This document shows positions 44,532-56,251 of a stretch of DNA of 64,000 nt, piece by piece. The stretch's first letter is position 1; every line of letters begins with the position of its first letter. The position numbers and the translations under genes are program-made. This DNA comes from Exophiala sp. HKRS030 (taxonomy: Eukaryota; Ascomycota; Eurotiomycetes; Chaetothyriales; Herpotrichiellaceae): assembly GCA_023897205.1 (NCBI GenBank), contig JAHWDD010000010.1:1736001-1800000 (forward strand). Direction: 5' to 3'. The notes beneath the pieces are model-generated. The model saw only the letters and a program-made list of their open reading frames with translations, was not told the DNA's origin and did no database searches.

Positions 44532-47218
44532 TCAATCAGGCTGCCCACTGGTAGGCGCGCCGCTACTTCTAGGTCGCGACTCGCCGACAGCTCCGAATGA
44601 CGCTCTTTGAGGTGGTCGACTCGGGATGATCTCTCCTTGTACCAAGGGTGAAAAGGACTGTCCCAGAAAAGGTGATGTTAAAGGCTGTGACTGTTCTGTC
44701 CCACGCACCCACGAAGTCAAATGCGTGGGAGTTTCAGTAAAATGGCTTGACATAGTCGGCAGTGGTAATTCACCTGGCGATGATCTGTTTTGTAGTTGTT
44801 GTTCCTGTTGTGCAATATTCAATCGGAATTGTGCTTGTGTCAATGTGCTGTAAGGCGTTTGGAATTGAGCGGCACTTGGGCGAGGTGAAGAACCTGGAGT
44901 TTCGCCCGGAAGAGGAGCAAATGGTGAGTTCAATATGCTTGGGAGGCTGGGTCTGTTCGTGAGAACCTCAGGCGATGCTAAGGACACATTGGATCCACGT
45001 TGAATTTGCTGCACAAGATCCCTCGCAGTAAACGTCAGGGACTGTGATGGTGCCAATGACCGCTCAGTAAAAGATCCTGCTGTAGGTGTCCTCAGTGTTG
45101 GCGTCAGGGGAATGTCAGTTAGCGTGGTGGACCTTGGGAATTGTTGCGAACTTTCTTGATGCGTAAGGTTATTGACCATATTTTCCATGGTCGAGGTCAC
45201 CGATCCTGTCACTCCAGCATCCGAAACTTCGTCTGCATGGTGTTGCACATGTTGCGGTTCGCCTCTGGAAGATCTTGCAGCCTCAATATCTTCTCGACTT
45301 ATACTATGTACCGAGTCCGCGTTGATATGCATAGCAGAGATGGTAGACTGGTCATGCACTGCAGAGTCATCGAGAAACATGAAACGATTCTCCGCAAATG
45401 TCAATGGAATTGGTTGGCTGCCAAATTCATCCTAAACACATTAGATGGTTTCAAATCAAACGTAAAGAGGAAGACATACCGGCTTTCGACAGAGGAAGAT
45501 GCCATCTCTAACAAGCCCTTTGATCCGATAAAGCATCTCGTCATCCACACTACGCGGACCCTGGATTTTTTCATCGTGGGAAGACTTTCGTGAACCCTGG
45601 GCATCAAAGAAACGCTGGCTTCCCACAAAGTCAATGAACGGTGTGAAGCCAAAAACATCAGCATCTTCGGTTAGGAGATATGGAAGCTCCGCAATAGTTA
45701 CAATGGGATAGATGGCAACCAAGGTGCTTAGAGCTTCGGCGTAAACCTGCCACAACTCTCGCATTTGCACTTTAAGCTCGAGGCTGGCTAAAAGCAGGTC
45801 CACCGTACTCATGAGCCAGCCACTGTATGTTCGGAGATGAGGGAGAATTCTTCGCGTAACAGCCGTGACTTCAACGGAGGCTGTCGTGGTTTCCGGATTC
45901 TGATCCGTACGTTTTACAACGTTTTGAAGTTCGTCAAGCAAAAGTTTCAGGAGTAGAAAGAATGTACCCACATTGAGTTGTTGCAGATTCCGAAAGGGTT
46001 GAATGTCTGTACCGCCATCTTACCTTTGTCAGAGAGTTTTAAAATGCTGAAGAGAACAAAAAGCAAGACTTACCACGAATCTTTTGCGCGGCAACTTCCT
46101 CTGCAGCAATATTGATCAAACAAAGCTTTCGAATTCTTGAATCCGACGGCTTTTCCCTCAAATCATCTGCCAGTTGACGGAAGATCTCATCCAGGTGCAC
46201 GTCATTGCTCACAAAACTGCTCTCTGCACATGAAGCATGAAAGACGAGGAAGCGATCCGATAGAGAATTGGGACCATCAAGATTTGTGGACGAAATTGGT
46301 TTACCCTGCACGGCGCGGTTCCTGATCTTTTTAAATTCGATCTCAAGATTGCCCGGAGCTTGCGGGAATGGATTCTCGACAGAAATGGCACGATACAGAT
46401 AGTAGACCGCTCGAAGATGGTCTTGATCTGTGAGAGCGATGACAGCCAGTTGATTGTACGAAGTTCCCCAAGTAGGGTCAAGGGCCGTAGCAAGATCATA
46501 GTAGCCCTTGGCGGGACCCCAATTCCGCTCCTTTTTCGGAACCTCTGTCTCGCGATATCGTGATAAATCACCAAGCTGAACGAGGCTTGAATAACAGGAT
46601 CGGATGATTTGCTTCTTGAGCAAATTATCAGCATTGATAGGATGGTCAGCAGTCAATGCTGGTTATGACGGTCAGCAAGCGTTGCAACTCGTGCACCATT
46701 GAGCTTACTGTCAAGATTGAATTTTCGAGCGACTTCGAGCACTTCTGGGACACCCGTGAAATGAGACGCCAGCCGCTGAATATAACCACGATAGAAGCGC
46801 TGACTTGACTTGAGAAAATCGATATACAACTTCTCAGCCTTTCTACGCTCCACATGCTTCTTTTTTCCCTGGTCATCTTTGAACTGTGCCAGAAATGCCC
46901 TGAACTTTTGGTTGACTCTCGCATGACAATCCCATAGTCGACTCTCAATCTTCTCGCTCGCAGCTCCAGATATATCCGTGAAGATGAAATCCTGACAGGC
47001 AACTCTCAATCTGGGATCGTCAGGTGGTTTCCGCGCAGGACGATGTATTCTTACTTTGTGAGATGGGGTTCGATATTTGCGTAAGCAGGATCTTTACGAT
47101 TGAGAATAAGGGCGAGTTCCTTCTCCAACCGTTCTACATGTCTTTCAACAATTAGTACCAATTTCCCAGGTCAAGCGAACAACTCTTACTCGAGGGTCTT
47201 TCGAGCGGTTTCTTCCAT
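44532..47218 (-). CDS. Est1/Ebs1/SMG7-like protein
   Basis: Six exons on the minus strand, 47218-47190, 47141-47055, 47010-46709, 46658-46074, 46018-45480 and 45431-44532, giving 813 residues with all phases consistent. The N-terminus has the 14-3-3/TPR-like region (ESRLWDCHARVNQKFRAFL), followed by QIIRSCYSSLVQLGDLSRYR and the Est1 DNA/RNA-binding-type segment TWGTSYNQLAVIALTDQDHL with RAVYYLYRAI. The C-terminal 290 residues are Ser/Pro/Gln-rich and disordered. Family members act in nonsense-mediated mRNA decay (SMG5/6/7, Ebs1) or telomerase recruitment (Est1); no PIN domain is present, so a SMG7/Ebs1-like role is the likelier reading. Divergent from MRPL7. Confidence 0.87.
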
Positions 47219-47814
47219 GACGAATAAGAGTAAGGATAATGGACCATGGCGACCGTAGCCCAGGTCATGCAAAGCGTCTTGAAGAAGCTAGATACTGAGA
47301 TAAAATTCTATCCATTGGAACTATGTTCGCTTCTCAACTCTAGTCAGGTGAGAACCAAACCGAGTATGAGAAGGATGGTCGAACTTGTTGTGGTCTAGAA
47401 GGAATTGCCGACAGATGTTGTAGGAAGAAAGACGCGTATTACCGACGGAGAGGCGTATGCAGAGGTATGAGAAATGACAATCCGACAGTGTGAGGCAAGT
47501 AGAGCAATATGTCATACCAGTTGCCGCGGAGTGTAGGAAGATCCAAAAGAATGACTGCGAAATCGAGGCCACTTCCGTTTGGACAAGTGGGGAAGGCGCG
47601 GGCGGACCTTACGACAACTAGAATGATATCACGCTAAGCCGAAGATAGAATAGTACACAGCCTTGCAGAATCATCTTCGGCGAATCATGGATCCAAAAAG
47701 TGCACTTCTAAATTTCATCGGACCTACCCTTCGATCAGCCATTGAACCACAACTTCGCGCACTCAGGCACGAGGCCATCATCTGATCACCATCAGAGCCG
47801 GGTTCGCGGAAAGG
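47219..47814. other. Divergent region Est1-like gene / MRPL7
   Basis: Shared upstream region. Nothing recognised. Confidence 0.55.
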
Positions 47815-48991
47815 ATGGCCAACACGTCCCTTTCAGTCCGTCTTGCACAGACATGGCGGTCATTAAGCAGTCCATCGGTGTGTAACCGCTGTGTTCGATC
47901 TCGACGATCTTTTGCAAGTCAGGTCGCAGCACAATCTACATCGAGGGACTCTGATTTGGAAGAGGGATCGTCCTTAACAGCATCTTCAACCTCCGACGTG
48001 CAGCTCGAGAGCTTCGATCCCATTAAGAATGCTCAAAGAAGGCAAAAGCAGCTACCTCGAAGCAGGTAAATATCCTTGATTGCATCTCGTCTAGTGGTAC
48101 ACCCATATTTATCATTTTGCCAGATATCAATTCCGAAGCCCCAAATACGACCGTGGTCCCTTGCATCCTCATCAACCTCTTCCAGCTTCCGATCCTGCCA
48201 GTCGAGAATTCGTTCCTGGGCCATTTTCCAAGACTCGAATGGAACAATTCTACCACAATACTATTGCTCCCGATTTCATGACAATGTGCTACCAACACAC
48301 TCCGCCTGGGTTCCGACCTCTTGAAAAAGCCCCTCGTCTGAGATCGTGGATAGGCGAATCTCCTTACTTTGCCAATAGAAGCTTGCGTGGACCAAGAGGA
48401 GGAGATGTTCTGCGACTTTTGCGAAAACCCATTACTTTCCGCAATATTCCTCAGGTTGAGCGTATCACGCTCCACTCATTCGTCAGGCAAGCTGCGAAAG
48501 GTGGATCAGCACCTCTTCATGTCGCCGGTATGGTTCTGCAGGCAATTACGAATCAGAGAGTTGTGACACACAAGGCAAAACACAGTGAGTCCGGCTGGGG
48601 ACTTATTCGTGGCCGAACAATTAGTATGACTGTTGACCTGAAGGGCGAAAACATGTATCATTTTCTGGGCAAGCTGATCAACATCGTCTTACCTCGGATC
48701 AAGGACTGGAATGGTGTGAGAGCTACCACTGGCGATGGTAGCGGGAATCTTATGTTTGGAATGGAACCTGAGGTGGTTTCACTCTTTCCGGAGATGGAGG
48801 TCAATTACGATGCCTATCCTCCAAAAATGATACCGGTATGTGCTTGGATCAAAGCTTCAGATTTCATCTACTAACATGGCTATTCCTAGGGAATGCACAT
48901 TACCTTGCACACTAGTGCTACTTGCGACAAAGATGCCCGACTTCTATTGCAACAGCTTGGTGTTCCCTTCTACGGCAAGATTGTCAACTAG
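47815..48991 (+). CDS. MRPL7: Mitochondrial large-subunit ribosomal protein uL5m (MRPL7)
   Basis: Three exons, 47815-48065, 48124-48835 and 48890-48991, giving 354 residues. The first 60 residues are Ser/Arg-rich with RRSFASQ, a plausible mitochondrial presequence. The uL5 core is clear: PQVERITLHSFVRQA, GMVLQAITNQRVVTHKAKHS, FLGKLINIVLPRIKDWNGVR and the C-terminal ALITIT-like MHITLHTSATCDKDARLLL followed by the short terminal segment GVPFYGKIVN. It belongs to the central protuberance of the mitochondrial large subunit. Introns are 58 and 54 nt. Confidence 0.92.
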
Positions 48992-49485
48992 AGACCTACC
49001 ATTCCGGATCTGGGCAGCAAAACCGCCTTAGCCTCGGCACCACTCAATATTGGAAGTTGAAGTATTTGTACATCATTGTTCACAACTGCCGTGGCATCAC
49101 TGTCCATCAAAAGACACTCAATGAGTTCCCGGGCAGCACCGAGAGGACCAAAAGGGGCCATGATATTACTGGGATTGGCGATGAAATGTATAACAGTGTA
49201 CGTTTGAGTTTACGACTTGCTAAGGGATCGACCATGAAATGCATCACAGTCGGCCTCACACTTCATACGAATGCTTGAAAATATACCGCCGAGTAACAAG
49301 GCCACCGTTTTATGTCACATGTAGACTTCGAGCAACGTTTACAGCCTCATGCATATGACAGTGACCTTGAGCCTTAATACATTTCATTTACAGCATCGAC
49401 CGGACAGTCCTAAATATGACATAATTCGCATCACTCTCCCATCATTTGGTTGGACTTGTAAGAGCAGTGCAGACCACCATCGTAC
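48992..49485. other. Convergent 3' region
   Basis: Between the stops of MRPL7 and the LovD-like gene. Nothing recognised. Confidence 0.55.
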
Positions 49486-51222
49486 TTACTCCAGATTCTG
49501 GATGATACCAGCTTCAATTTGTGCCCAAGTTCCAAGGATTTTCATATCACCTGGTGAAAACGGAGCATCAGCACTTGATCATGGGTCCACAAACCAGAGG
49601 CGTAGATTTCAACTTACCGAAAGGAATAATTTGGGAAGCGATCATGCCACCAATGCCCTATAAATAGACACACACTCAGCATCAGCCATATTCCGCATTC
49701 TTGATAGATTGTCGACAGCCAGATCCTCCGTCGCAACGCCGCATCTAGCGGTCACTTGACAAGAGAGAATAATACTCAATTGGAGGGAATCTCAGGTAGC
49801 TTACCCTCTTACGATCCGCCCACCAGAACAAATTCGGTAACCCGGCCCACCAGCCTGTGCCTTCGCTGTGGACGGCCGAATCGCGCAGATGCAGGAAGAA
49901 GGTCAGGCCCCAGCCTTGCGGGATGTCGTGCGGCTCAGGGTATAGCTCCGGGAGGGCATTGGAGAGGTCGGGTTTCGGTGGGTTGATGGGCTGAGGGACG
50001 TTTATATCAGCTAAGTCAAGGGGTTTTCGAAAGGTGGAGGATTAGATAATAGAAAAGGGGGATAAGGACTTACCTGTCGGCCGAAGTTGGGCATATCTGG
50101 GATCTGGTCACGTTTTTGTCAGTTTCTCAGGATCTTTCAATACTGCGATGGAGGTCGTCTGACCTGATTCGTGAACATCTGATCCACGGTCTCCTTTTTC
50201 AAGATCCTCTCTCCGGTGGTCGGACTTTGGCCATCATTCAACAATGTCGCGATAATCTGCACATACTCAGTCGGCTTCGCGAAACAACCCGCTCCACCCT
50301 GTTGGAATGTGCCATTGATCTCCTCCTTCGTGGTCGCATACAACGGCCTCCTATTGAGATGACCAGTCTTGTTCAAACTCAACGACCCGTCTGGAGCGCG
50401 GGAATTCATGTACGCCAGGTTGCGCTTCATCTCCTCATCGGGGAACATGTTGATCTGTTTCAAGCCGAGCGGCTTGAAAATGTGGTCTTGGAAGTAGTCG
50501 TTGAGTTTCTTGCCGGATGCGCGTTCGACGAGCTGCCCAGCCCAGTCGATGTTGATGCCGTACTCCCAGGCTTCTCCGGGTTGGTTCACCAGCGGCTGGG
50601 ACAGGTAGTCATGATAGGAGCCGGAGAACTCATCGAGGCCCTGCGCGCCGGCCCAATCGATCAGACGCTGGTCGAAGAACGAATAGCCAAATCCAGCTGG
50701 CCCTTGATTAGCTTCATTGCCCAGATTGGGAATCCAATTGTTTCAGTCACACATTGACGGGAAATTAAGACCTACCGGTATGCGACAGCAGCATTCGCAG
50801 CGTGATGCCCTTTTCTTGGGCACGAACTTCCCATTGTCATAGACTTGGACTGCCTTTAGTTCCTGCCAACCTCTTCAGCATCATTCACCAAGGCCAAGGG
50901 CTTCTACCTCCGGTCAGAGGGCTTACAGGTGCCAGTTTCTCGACCAAGTCAACATCATCCAAAGCCAGCTTCCCTGCTCAACCAACTGCAAAGCAGCAAT
51001 TCCCGTGATCATCTTCGTACAGCTGGCGATCCAAAAGATACTGTCTAAGGTAATGTCTTCCTCCTTACCAACACCGACCTTACCGGAAGCATGCTCAAAG
51101 ATGATCTCGCCATTCTTGTTCACGGCGGCAAAGACAACGCCAGGAGCACCGGCTGGATCCGAGGTGAGTGAGTCGAGTTGAGCTTTCAGCTCAGGGATGG
51201 CCGAAGCAGCGACTTTGGCCAT
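49486..51222 (-). CDS. LovD/EstB-like serine esterase or acyltransferase, two apparent 1-nt deletions
   Basis: Seven exons on the minus strand: 51222-50927, 50862-50776, 50696-50164, 50103-50074, 49990-49805, 49657-49618 and 49550-49486, 412 residues once two bases are allowed for. The beta-lactamase-fold catalytic motifs are SCTK in FWIASCTKMITGIAALQL, the Tyr in WEYGINIDWAG and the C-terminal GWWAGLPNLFWW. This is the family of bacterial EstB and fungal LovD acyltransferase. Exon 1 is one base short near 50970-50974 and exon 2 near 50808-50814; with both restored, every intron phase closes and the expected residues (LALDDVDLVEKLAP; ITLRMLLSHT) read through. The substrate is unknown; no polyketide synthase is in the window. 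Confidence 0.85.
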
Positions 51223-52185
51223 TTCGCCTAGGGATAGATTGGAACGGAGCACTTTCTTTACAGGGATGCGTGTATGGCAGATTCAGGCACAGTGATCTTG
51301 CACACAAGGGGTCAATAATGCAGAAAATTGTTCTCATCTCAAACTTATATAAATCCCCCACCACACTATATGCCTCTGAATACCTGCAAAGGCGGGGATT
51401 TTGCGCTCATATAGGAATGGTTCACATGAAAATCAAAAGCCCCGAGGTCGGGTCGACGGGTCTGAGTCGAAGTGTTTAAGCGTGACTATCGGTGGCGCCA
51501 TATTAGCAAGAACACCGTCTTACGTGACTGGCCCCGTTCTTTGCAATTCGTGACCATGATTGGGGGAGCTTGTGAGATGGCCCAATTCAGATTCCTTTTG
51601 CTCGGGCTTGCGCAAGCTTGATGTCAGATGAAAGAGGGGAAGAGGAGGAAGAGGAGGAACGGAGTTGTTTTCCCCGCACGTACACACCCTACTCCGTAGA
51701 CGGATTACAGCTCATTGCTTGCCAAGATGATCTCTTCTCGAACCCTATGTAACTAACAAGATACTAGATTCCAGATACTTGTAGGTATGTAAGTAGGTGC
51801 GCTGAATACACCATGGAATCTGCCTGTTATTATGTAACGCATCCATGGGGTGCGCTCAGCGGAGAAGCCCAAGGGCAAGAGCATCTCATACAGCCTTGAC
51901 TTCGCCTTTCTGCCTTGGTCAAATCAGCTCGCCGTCTCACCGGACAACGCGATTGAGTAAGGGATCAGGTGAAATATCTTTGGCGATATCATTTTGCACA
52001 GCTCGATGAGGGAGCGAGACGTTATATCGTGTGAGCAGACGCTCACCTTTTTTCCTCAGCACTACCCGGCGCGTTGTGGAACAGCCCACCCTCCGGTTTA
52101 TCAACGATTGAGGAAAACTCATCGTCGAATGCCCTGTGACCCGTCGATTGCCCAGGATCGCCGAAAATTGACTCAGGGTCGCCGG
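51223..52185. other. Intergenic region
   Basis: Upstream of the LovD-like gene and downstream of the broken zinc-finger gene. Nothing recognised. Confidence 0.55.
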
Positions 52186-53123
52186 TTATTGGATTAACCC
52201 TGAGTTACCAGTGGTACGGAAAGCGTTGTCGTTGATTAGATCAAAAAAATCTAGCGGTTCTCCGGAGCCGCTCAAGAATGTATCATACGGTGGGAAAGGG
52301 AAGGTTGGGAAATCGACATCGTTGACTGACAAGATAGCTGTCGGTCCTCCGGCGGTGTCGCAAGACAAATCAATCCTTGAAGAATCAGTGATTGGGAAAG
52401 TGGCACTGTTGAACAACGAGTAATCTGTCGATGCTTCGGCGCCGCCTAAGAACAAATCAGACCGTAGGTAATCAGAGTATTTGAAAGAGTCTTCATAGCC
52501 TGATAAGTTATTTGTCGGTTCTCCAGCGATGTTGTGAGGTAATTCAATCCCTGAGTTTCCAGAAGTAGAGAAGGGGTCATCGTTGATCGAAGAGTACCTC
52601 GTCAGGCCTCCGCCAGCGCCTCCCAAGATTTTATAAGGATGGTGCTGCACGACGGAGGTATGCTCAGCCGTGGCGATTGAAGATATTGGTCGCTGGGAGG
52701 GTTCTGTACCAAAGTCGATCCATTTCTCCTCCATCCAGAGGTGAAGCTCCATTATTGACGGTAGATTCGCTGGAAGTCCTTCTTCTTGACTCTTTCTGCC
52801 GCCACGTTTCAGATTGCTTGGAGAGAAGTGTGCTCTTCGAAGATGAGCAGCGGCATTGTAGTTTGCGCCATACGTCTTTCCACTTCGGCACGCCCGACAG
52901 TTGCTAAGAAAAGTGCCTCCCGGGTCCTTCTCTTTTCAGATCCAGATCTTACGCGCTTGGGAATGGCTGTATGACATGTGTTTCTTTTCGTCTAACGAGT
53001 CGATAGTCTTTGTGCAGAACTGGCAAACAATCCAACGTTCGGGATCAAGACTCGTCTGCGTTGCTATATGTGGGTCTTCAATCTGGCCCTGTATTCCGGG
53101 ATCTTTTAGAAGATCCTCGGGCA
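52186..53123 (-). pseudogene. Detached C-terminal part of the AcuF-like C2H2 gene
   Basis: Downstream of the stop at 53124-53126 coding potential continues in another frame: MPEDLLKDPG onward, ERWIVCQFCTKTIDSL and KKHMSYSHSQARKIWI, then an in-frame TGA at 52936-52938, then KEKDPGGTFLSNCRACRSGK and YGANYNAAAHLRRAHF, the pattern of a fungal zinc-binding module (resembling DUF7896), and a Ser/Gly/Asp-rich tail to the stop at 52186. One missing base near 53132-53134 would join it to the upstream gene; the TGA would still separate the last module. It may be a decayed domain or an error-bearing part of the same gene. Confidence 0.55.
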
Positions 53124-55640
53124 TCAATTCTGGGAGTTTGGAGTGATTGGCATCTCGTACGCGCCCCGTCCTCCATATCTTCGTAGCTCATGTACCCGCA
53201 TCATATGATCGCGCTGATTCCACCTCCGCGGGAATCCATTACCGGGTCGTGATCGCTCGCAGCTTAACACTTCACACAAGTAAGCATTCCTATCAGGTTG
53301 ATGTAAGCCATGTGTCTCTCGCTCATGTCTGAGAACACACGCAGCTGATGAGAATGCAAGAGCTTCGCAACCAGGACTCGAATCTTTCATGGAACACCTA
53401 TATGGCCTGAAATGCGAATCGAGGTATTTCCTGCACCGAGGATAGAACTTAGTATGTGCCCAAATGAAAGCAAATAGCAAATCAGCGGAGAATAATTCCT
53501 ACCTGTATATTGCTCGCTGCTTCGTGGGCCGATGGTCACAACCGGATTCCGTTCGCAGAGGACACTGGTATAGCCCGTCATCCCCAGGCTCGGCAGAATA
53601 TAGAGGGTCGACGGGCGTGGAAATCTTTGATCTTGGGCTCGGCTCGGGCTTGGTTGTTAATGTTTCAGGGTTTGAGCCGATAGAGAGCTGTAAGCAAGCT
53701 AGACAAGCGCGCCGTTGAAGGCAAAGGTCTCCTTCACCGTCACAAGCTTTGTGCTGCCGCCAACCACAGGTCTGGCAGGCAACGAAAGGCCCTTTTTCTT
53801 CGATGGAACCGCACGAACACAGAATCTGGCCATCACCGGTGTCGTCTAGGTGAAATCTATCACATTTAGCAGGCTGTGTGGCCGCTGCAGAATCTGCGAT
53901 TGCCGTATCAAGAATCTGAGAAGCCAGTGGATTAACGCTTTCGTACTCACTGTCCGTACTGCGGCTTTCGACATCGCCTTCATCTTCAATCGGCGGCAGC
54001 GCGATCAAAGCAACGTCTTCTAGATGCCTACCGACGTGCGTGGTGTAGTCTCGAGTGCTGACAAACCCAGTCCTCTGGCAAAGATGGCAAGCCACGACTT
54101 CCATCTTCGTTTTGACGAGTTGCTCAGCTCTCTGCAGAATAGTTGCTTGAAGCTTCAAGTTCGTCGTGTGGTGTGCTTCACGGACGTGGCCCAAGAAGGA
54201 GACATCGTCGTCATAGTGCTTGTCGCATTCCGGACATTGATATTCTGTCCGCGATAGGTGACAGCTTGTTTCGTGCTGTGCCCATACTTTGCGCGAGGAG
54301 AATGTAGAGAGCGATTGAGAACATTTTGGCCACGTGCAAATATAGGCTTGTAGATCCGCATAAACATGCATCCTAGTCTTTCAGTAAAAGCATGACTGAA
54401 AACAAGATAATGAACTTACTTCCGGGAAATCCTGCTAGAAAACTGCACAACCTTGTAGCAGAACGGACACTTAAAGCCTTCCTCGTCAGAATCTTCTGGC
54501 ATTCTTGGCACGCGCAATCGTTTTGTGCTGTCACCTTCAATGCTGCTGAGGAAGGATGAGTGAGACGCGACTGAAATCGCCCTCTCTGAACTCGCAGGAA
54601 GCGAACTACCAAGTGCTGAGTCTCGAAACACAGAAACAGGCTGAAAGATTGACACTGCATCTTTTAGAGCAATGCTTGTGGCTTTGGCCTCATTATGGAC
54701 GGCCGAGAAGTCTTGGGGTCACTTATCGTTCGTAAAAGCTCATGCCGTTGCCAGTTGGCTTCTCCAAGGCGGTCTGTGAGATCTGATGGAGCTAAAGGAA
54801 ACTTATCTCGAACATTAGTGACATATGGAAGGGCATTTATGGTGACAACTATAGGTTCAGCTCGCAGTCTTTTCTTGAGGGTAGTATGCTTTAGATGGTA
54901 GGCTGCTTCTAGGCTTGGAAGAAGCTCCATGAGCATATCGACATTGTACGACAGCGATCGAAGACATCTGCGTCGCAACAGCTTCAATTCCACAGAAATG
55001 CACTTCGTCTCATGCTCGGTTTCAGTTTCAGTCTCAGTCTCTGTTTCTGTTGTGTTATTTTGTGAACCATTGTCATCAAGGATGGCTTTTGCACGTTCAA
55101 TCAGACGGTCGAGTGGCTGCGAGGACGTTTTCTGAATTGATTCAGAGCTTGATCGGCCTCGACTACATAAGTCGGCTACCAAATCTAGTCGATATTCAGC
55201 CAACACAACTCTACATGCCAGTCTGAGAGTATACCTGAATTTAGGTTTATTGCAATTGCTAGCAAGAACCCAAGAAAGACATGAAAGACTTCTTCGTCGT
55301 CGAGGCACGATTCAAGCTTGCCATATTCGAAGCTGCCTCCAAATAGGCGAAATTTAGAGGCCACTCGCTGAAAAGATCGATGGTCTCGTGGCGTGTATTT
55401 GAGATTCGAATTATTGCTATCACCGAGAATATCCACCAAATCCTTTAATCGTGCTTCACACGCTTCGTATAGTATCGTGGCGAAACCAATCTCGGAAGAA
55501 TCGGGCTGGGCGGTGTCCTGTGGTTCGGTTTCATCGCTGACGTTGCGATAGTCGGCAAGCTTAGGGCCTAGGTGTTCCTGTTGCTTTATCCATTGCCGTA
55601 ACGATTTCGAGAATTGATTTGGTGTAGCTGCAAGAGCCAT
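53124..55640 (-). CDS. AcuF-like multi-C2H2 zinc-finger protein, frame interrupted
   Basis: Exons on the minus strand 55640-55235, 55184-54420, 54372-53503 and 53430-53124, about 782 residues with one base restored. The N-terminal 330 residues resemble the helical region of fungal AcuF-like proteins (SKSLRQWIKQQEHLGPKL; FRLFGGSFEYGKLE). A TETETETE acidic repeat precedes LKLLRRRCLRSLSYN. Then come zinc modules: FKCPFCYKVVQF, YICTWPKCSQSL, YQCPECDKHYDDDVSFLGHVREAH, CHLCQRTG, a CSCG/CQTCGW PHD-like cluster, and a last pair ending FPRRWNQRDHMMRVH. Exon 2 is one base short at the G4 run 54715-54718; both the frame and the intron phase demand it. Its role is unknown; such genes often sit in accessory regions. 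Confidence 0.78.
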
Positions 55641-56251
55641 TTCATTTGAGATGAAAGCTGCTATAGGTGATCTTTCGGAAAATGATATGGAAAATGGCTA
55701 AAGAGTTTTCAGATAAGCCACAGACTGTAGAGTCAATGTCCTGAGAAATATGAGGGCAGTTCCCGAGTGTGCCAACGAAATAATAAGGCTGTGTGAAGAA
55801 GGCGGAGTCGCAACCTGCATGAGGCTGATTTTCGCTTTGGCAGACCACCAATTGAGAGCGATCAGTTTGCTGGGGCCCAAAAGTCTTCGTTTGGCGAGGA
55901 ACAAGCTGCTAGGGGTTGGCCTTGCTTTGGTGATTGCAATTCGTTCATTCACTCAGCCTGTCCATCTCCCTGCAGCGTGACCAGTTAGCCTAATCAACGT
56001 CCAGTGAGCTGGTAGTCCGTGGATGCAAGGCAGACACTAATTTCTGTTGTGTCAAAGACTGCTGCACGTTTGCTGGAATAGTGAACCACCTTCTCCGTCC
56101 CCAGTGAGATTTCCGCTAGTTGTTGAAAGGCAAGGATGTGAGAACAAACTCCATGCCTCGAGCCTTACACAAACGCCACATGGGACAAATATGCTGTAAT
56201 TACACCATCTCGACCATCATCTCCTTCTGTTGATTGTACCACTCATCCGTT
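55641..56251. other. Divergent region C2H2 gene / HeLo-like gene
   Basis: Shared upstream region of two head-to-head accessory genes. Nothing recognised. Confidence 0.55.

Noticed and set aside
53124..55640. Several separate small zinc-finger genes
   Set aside because: Splice phases and one missing base join the frames into one protein with the domain order expected for AcuF-like C2H2 proteins.
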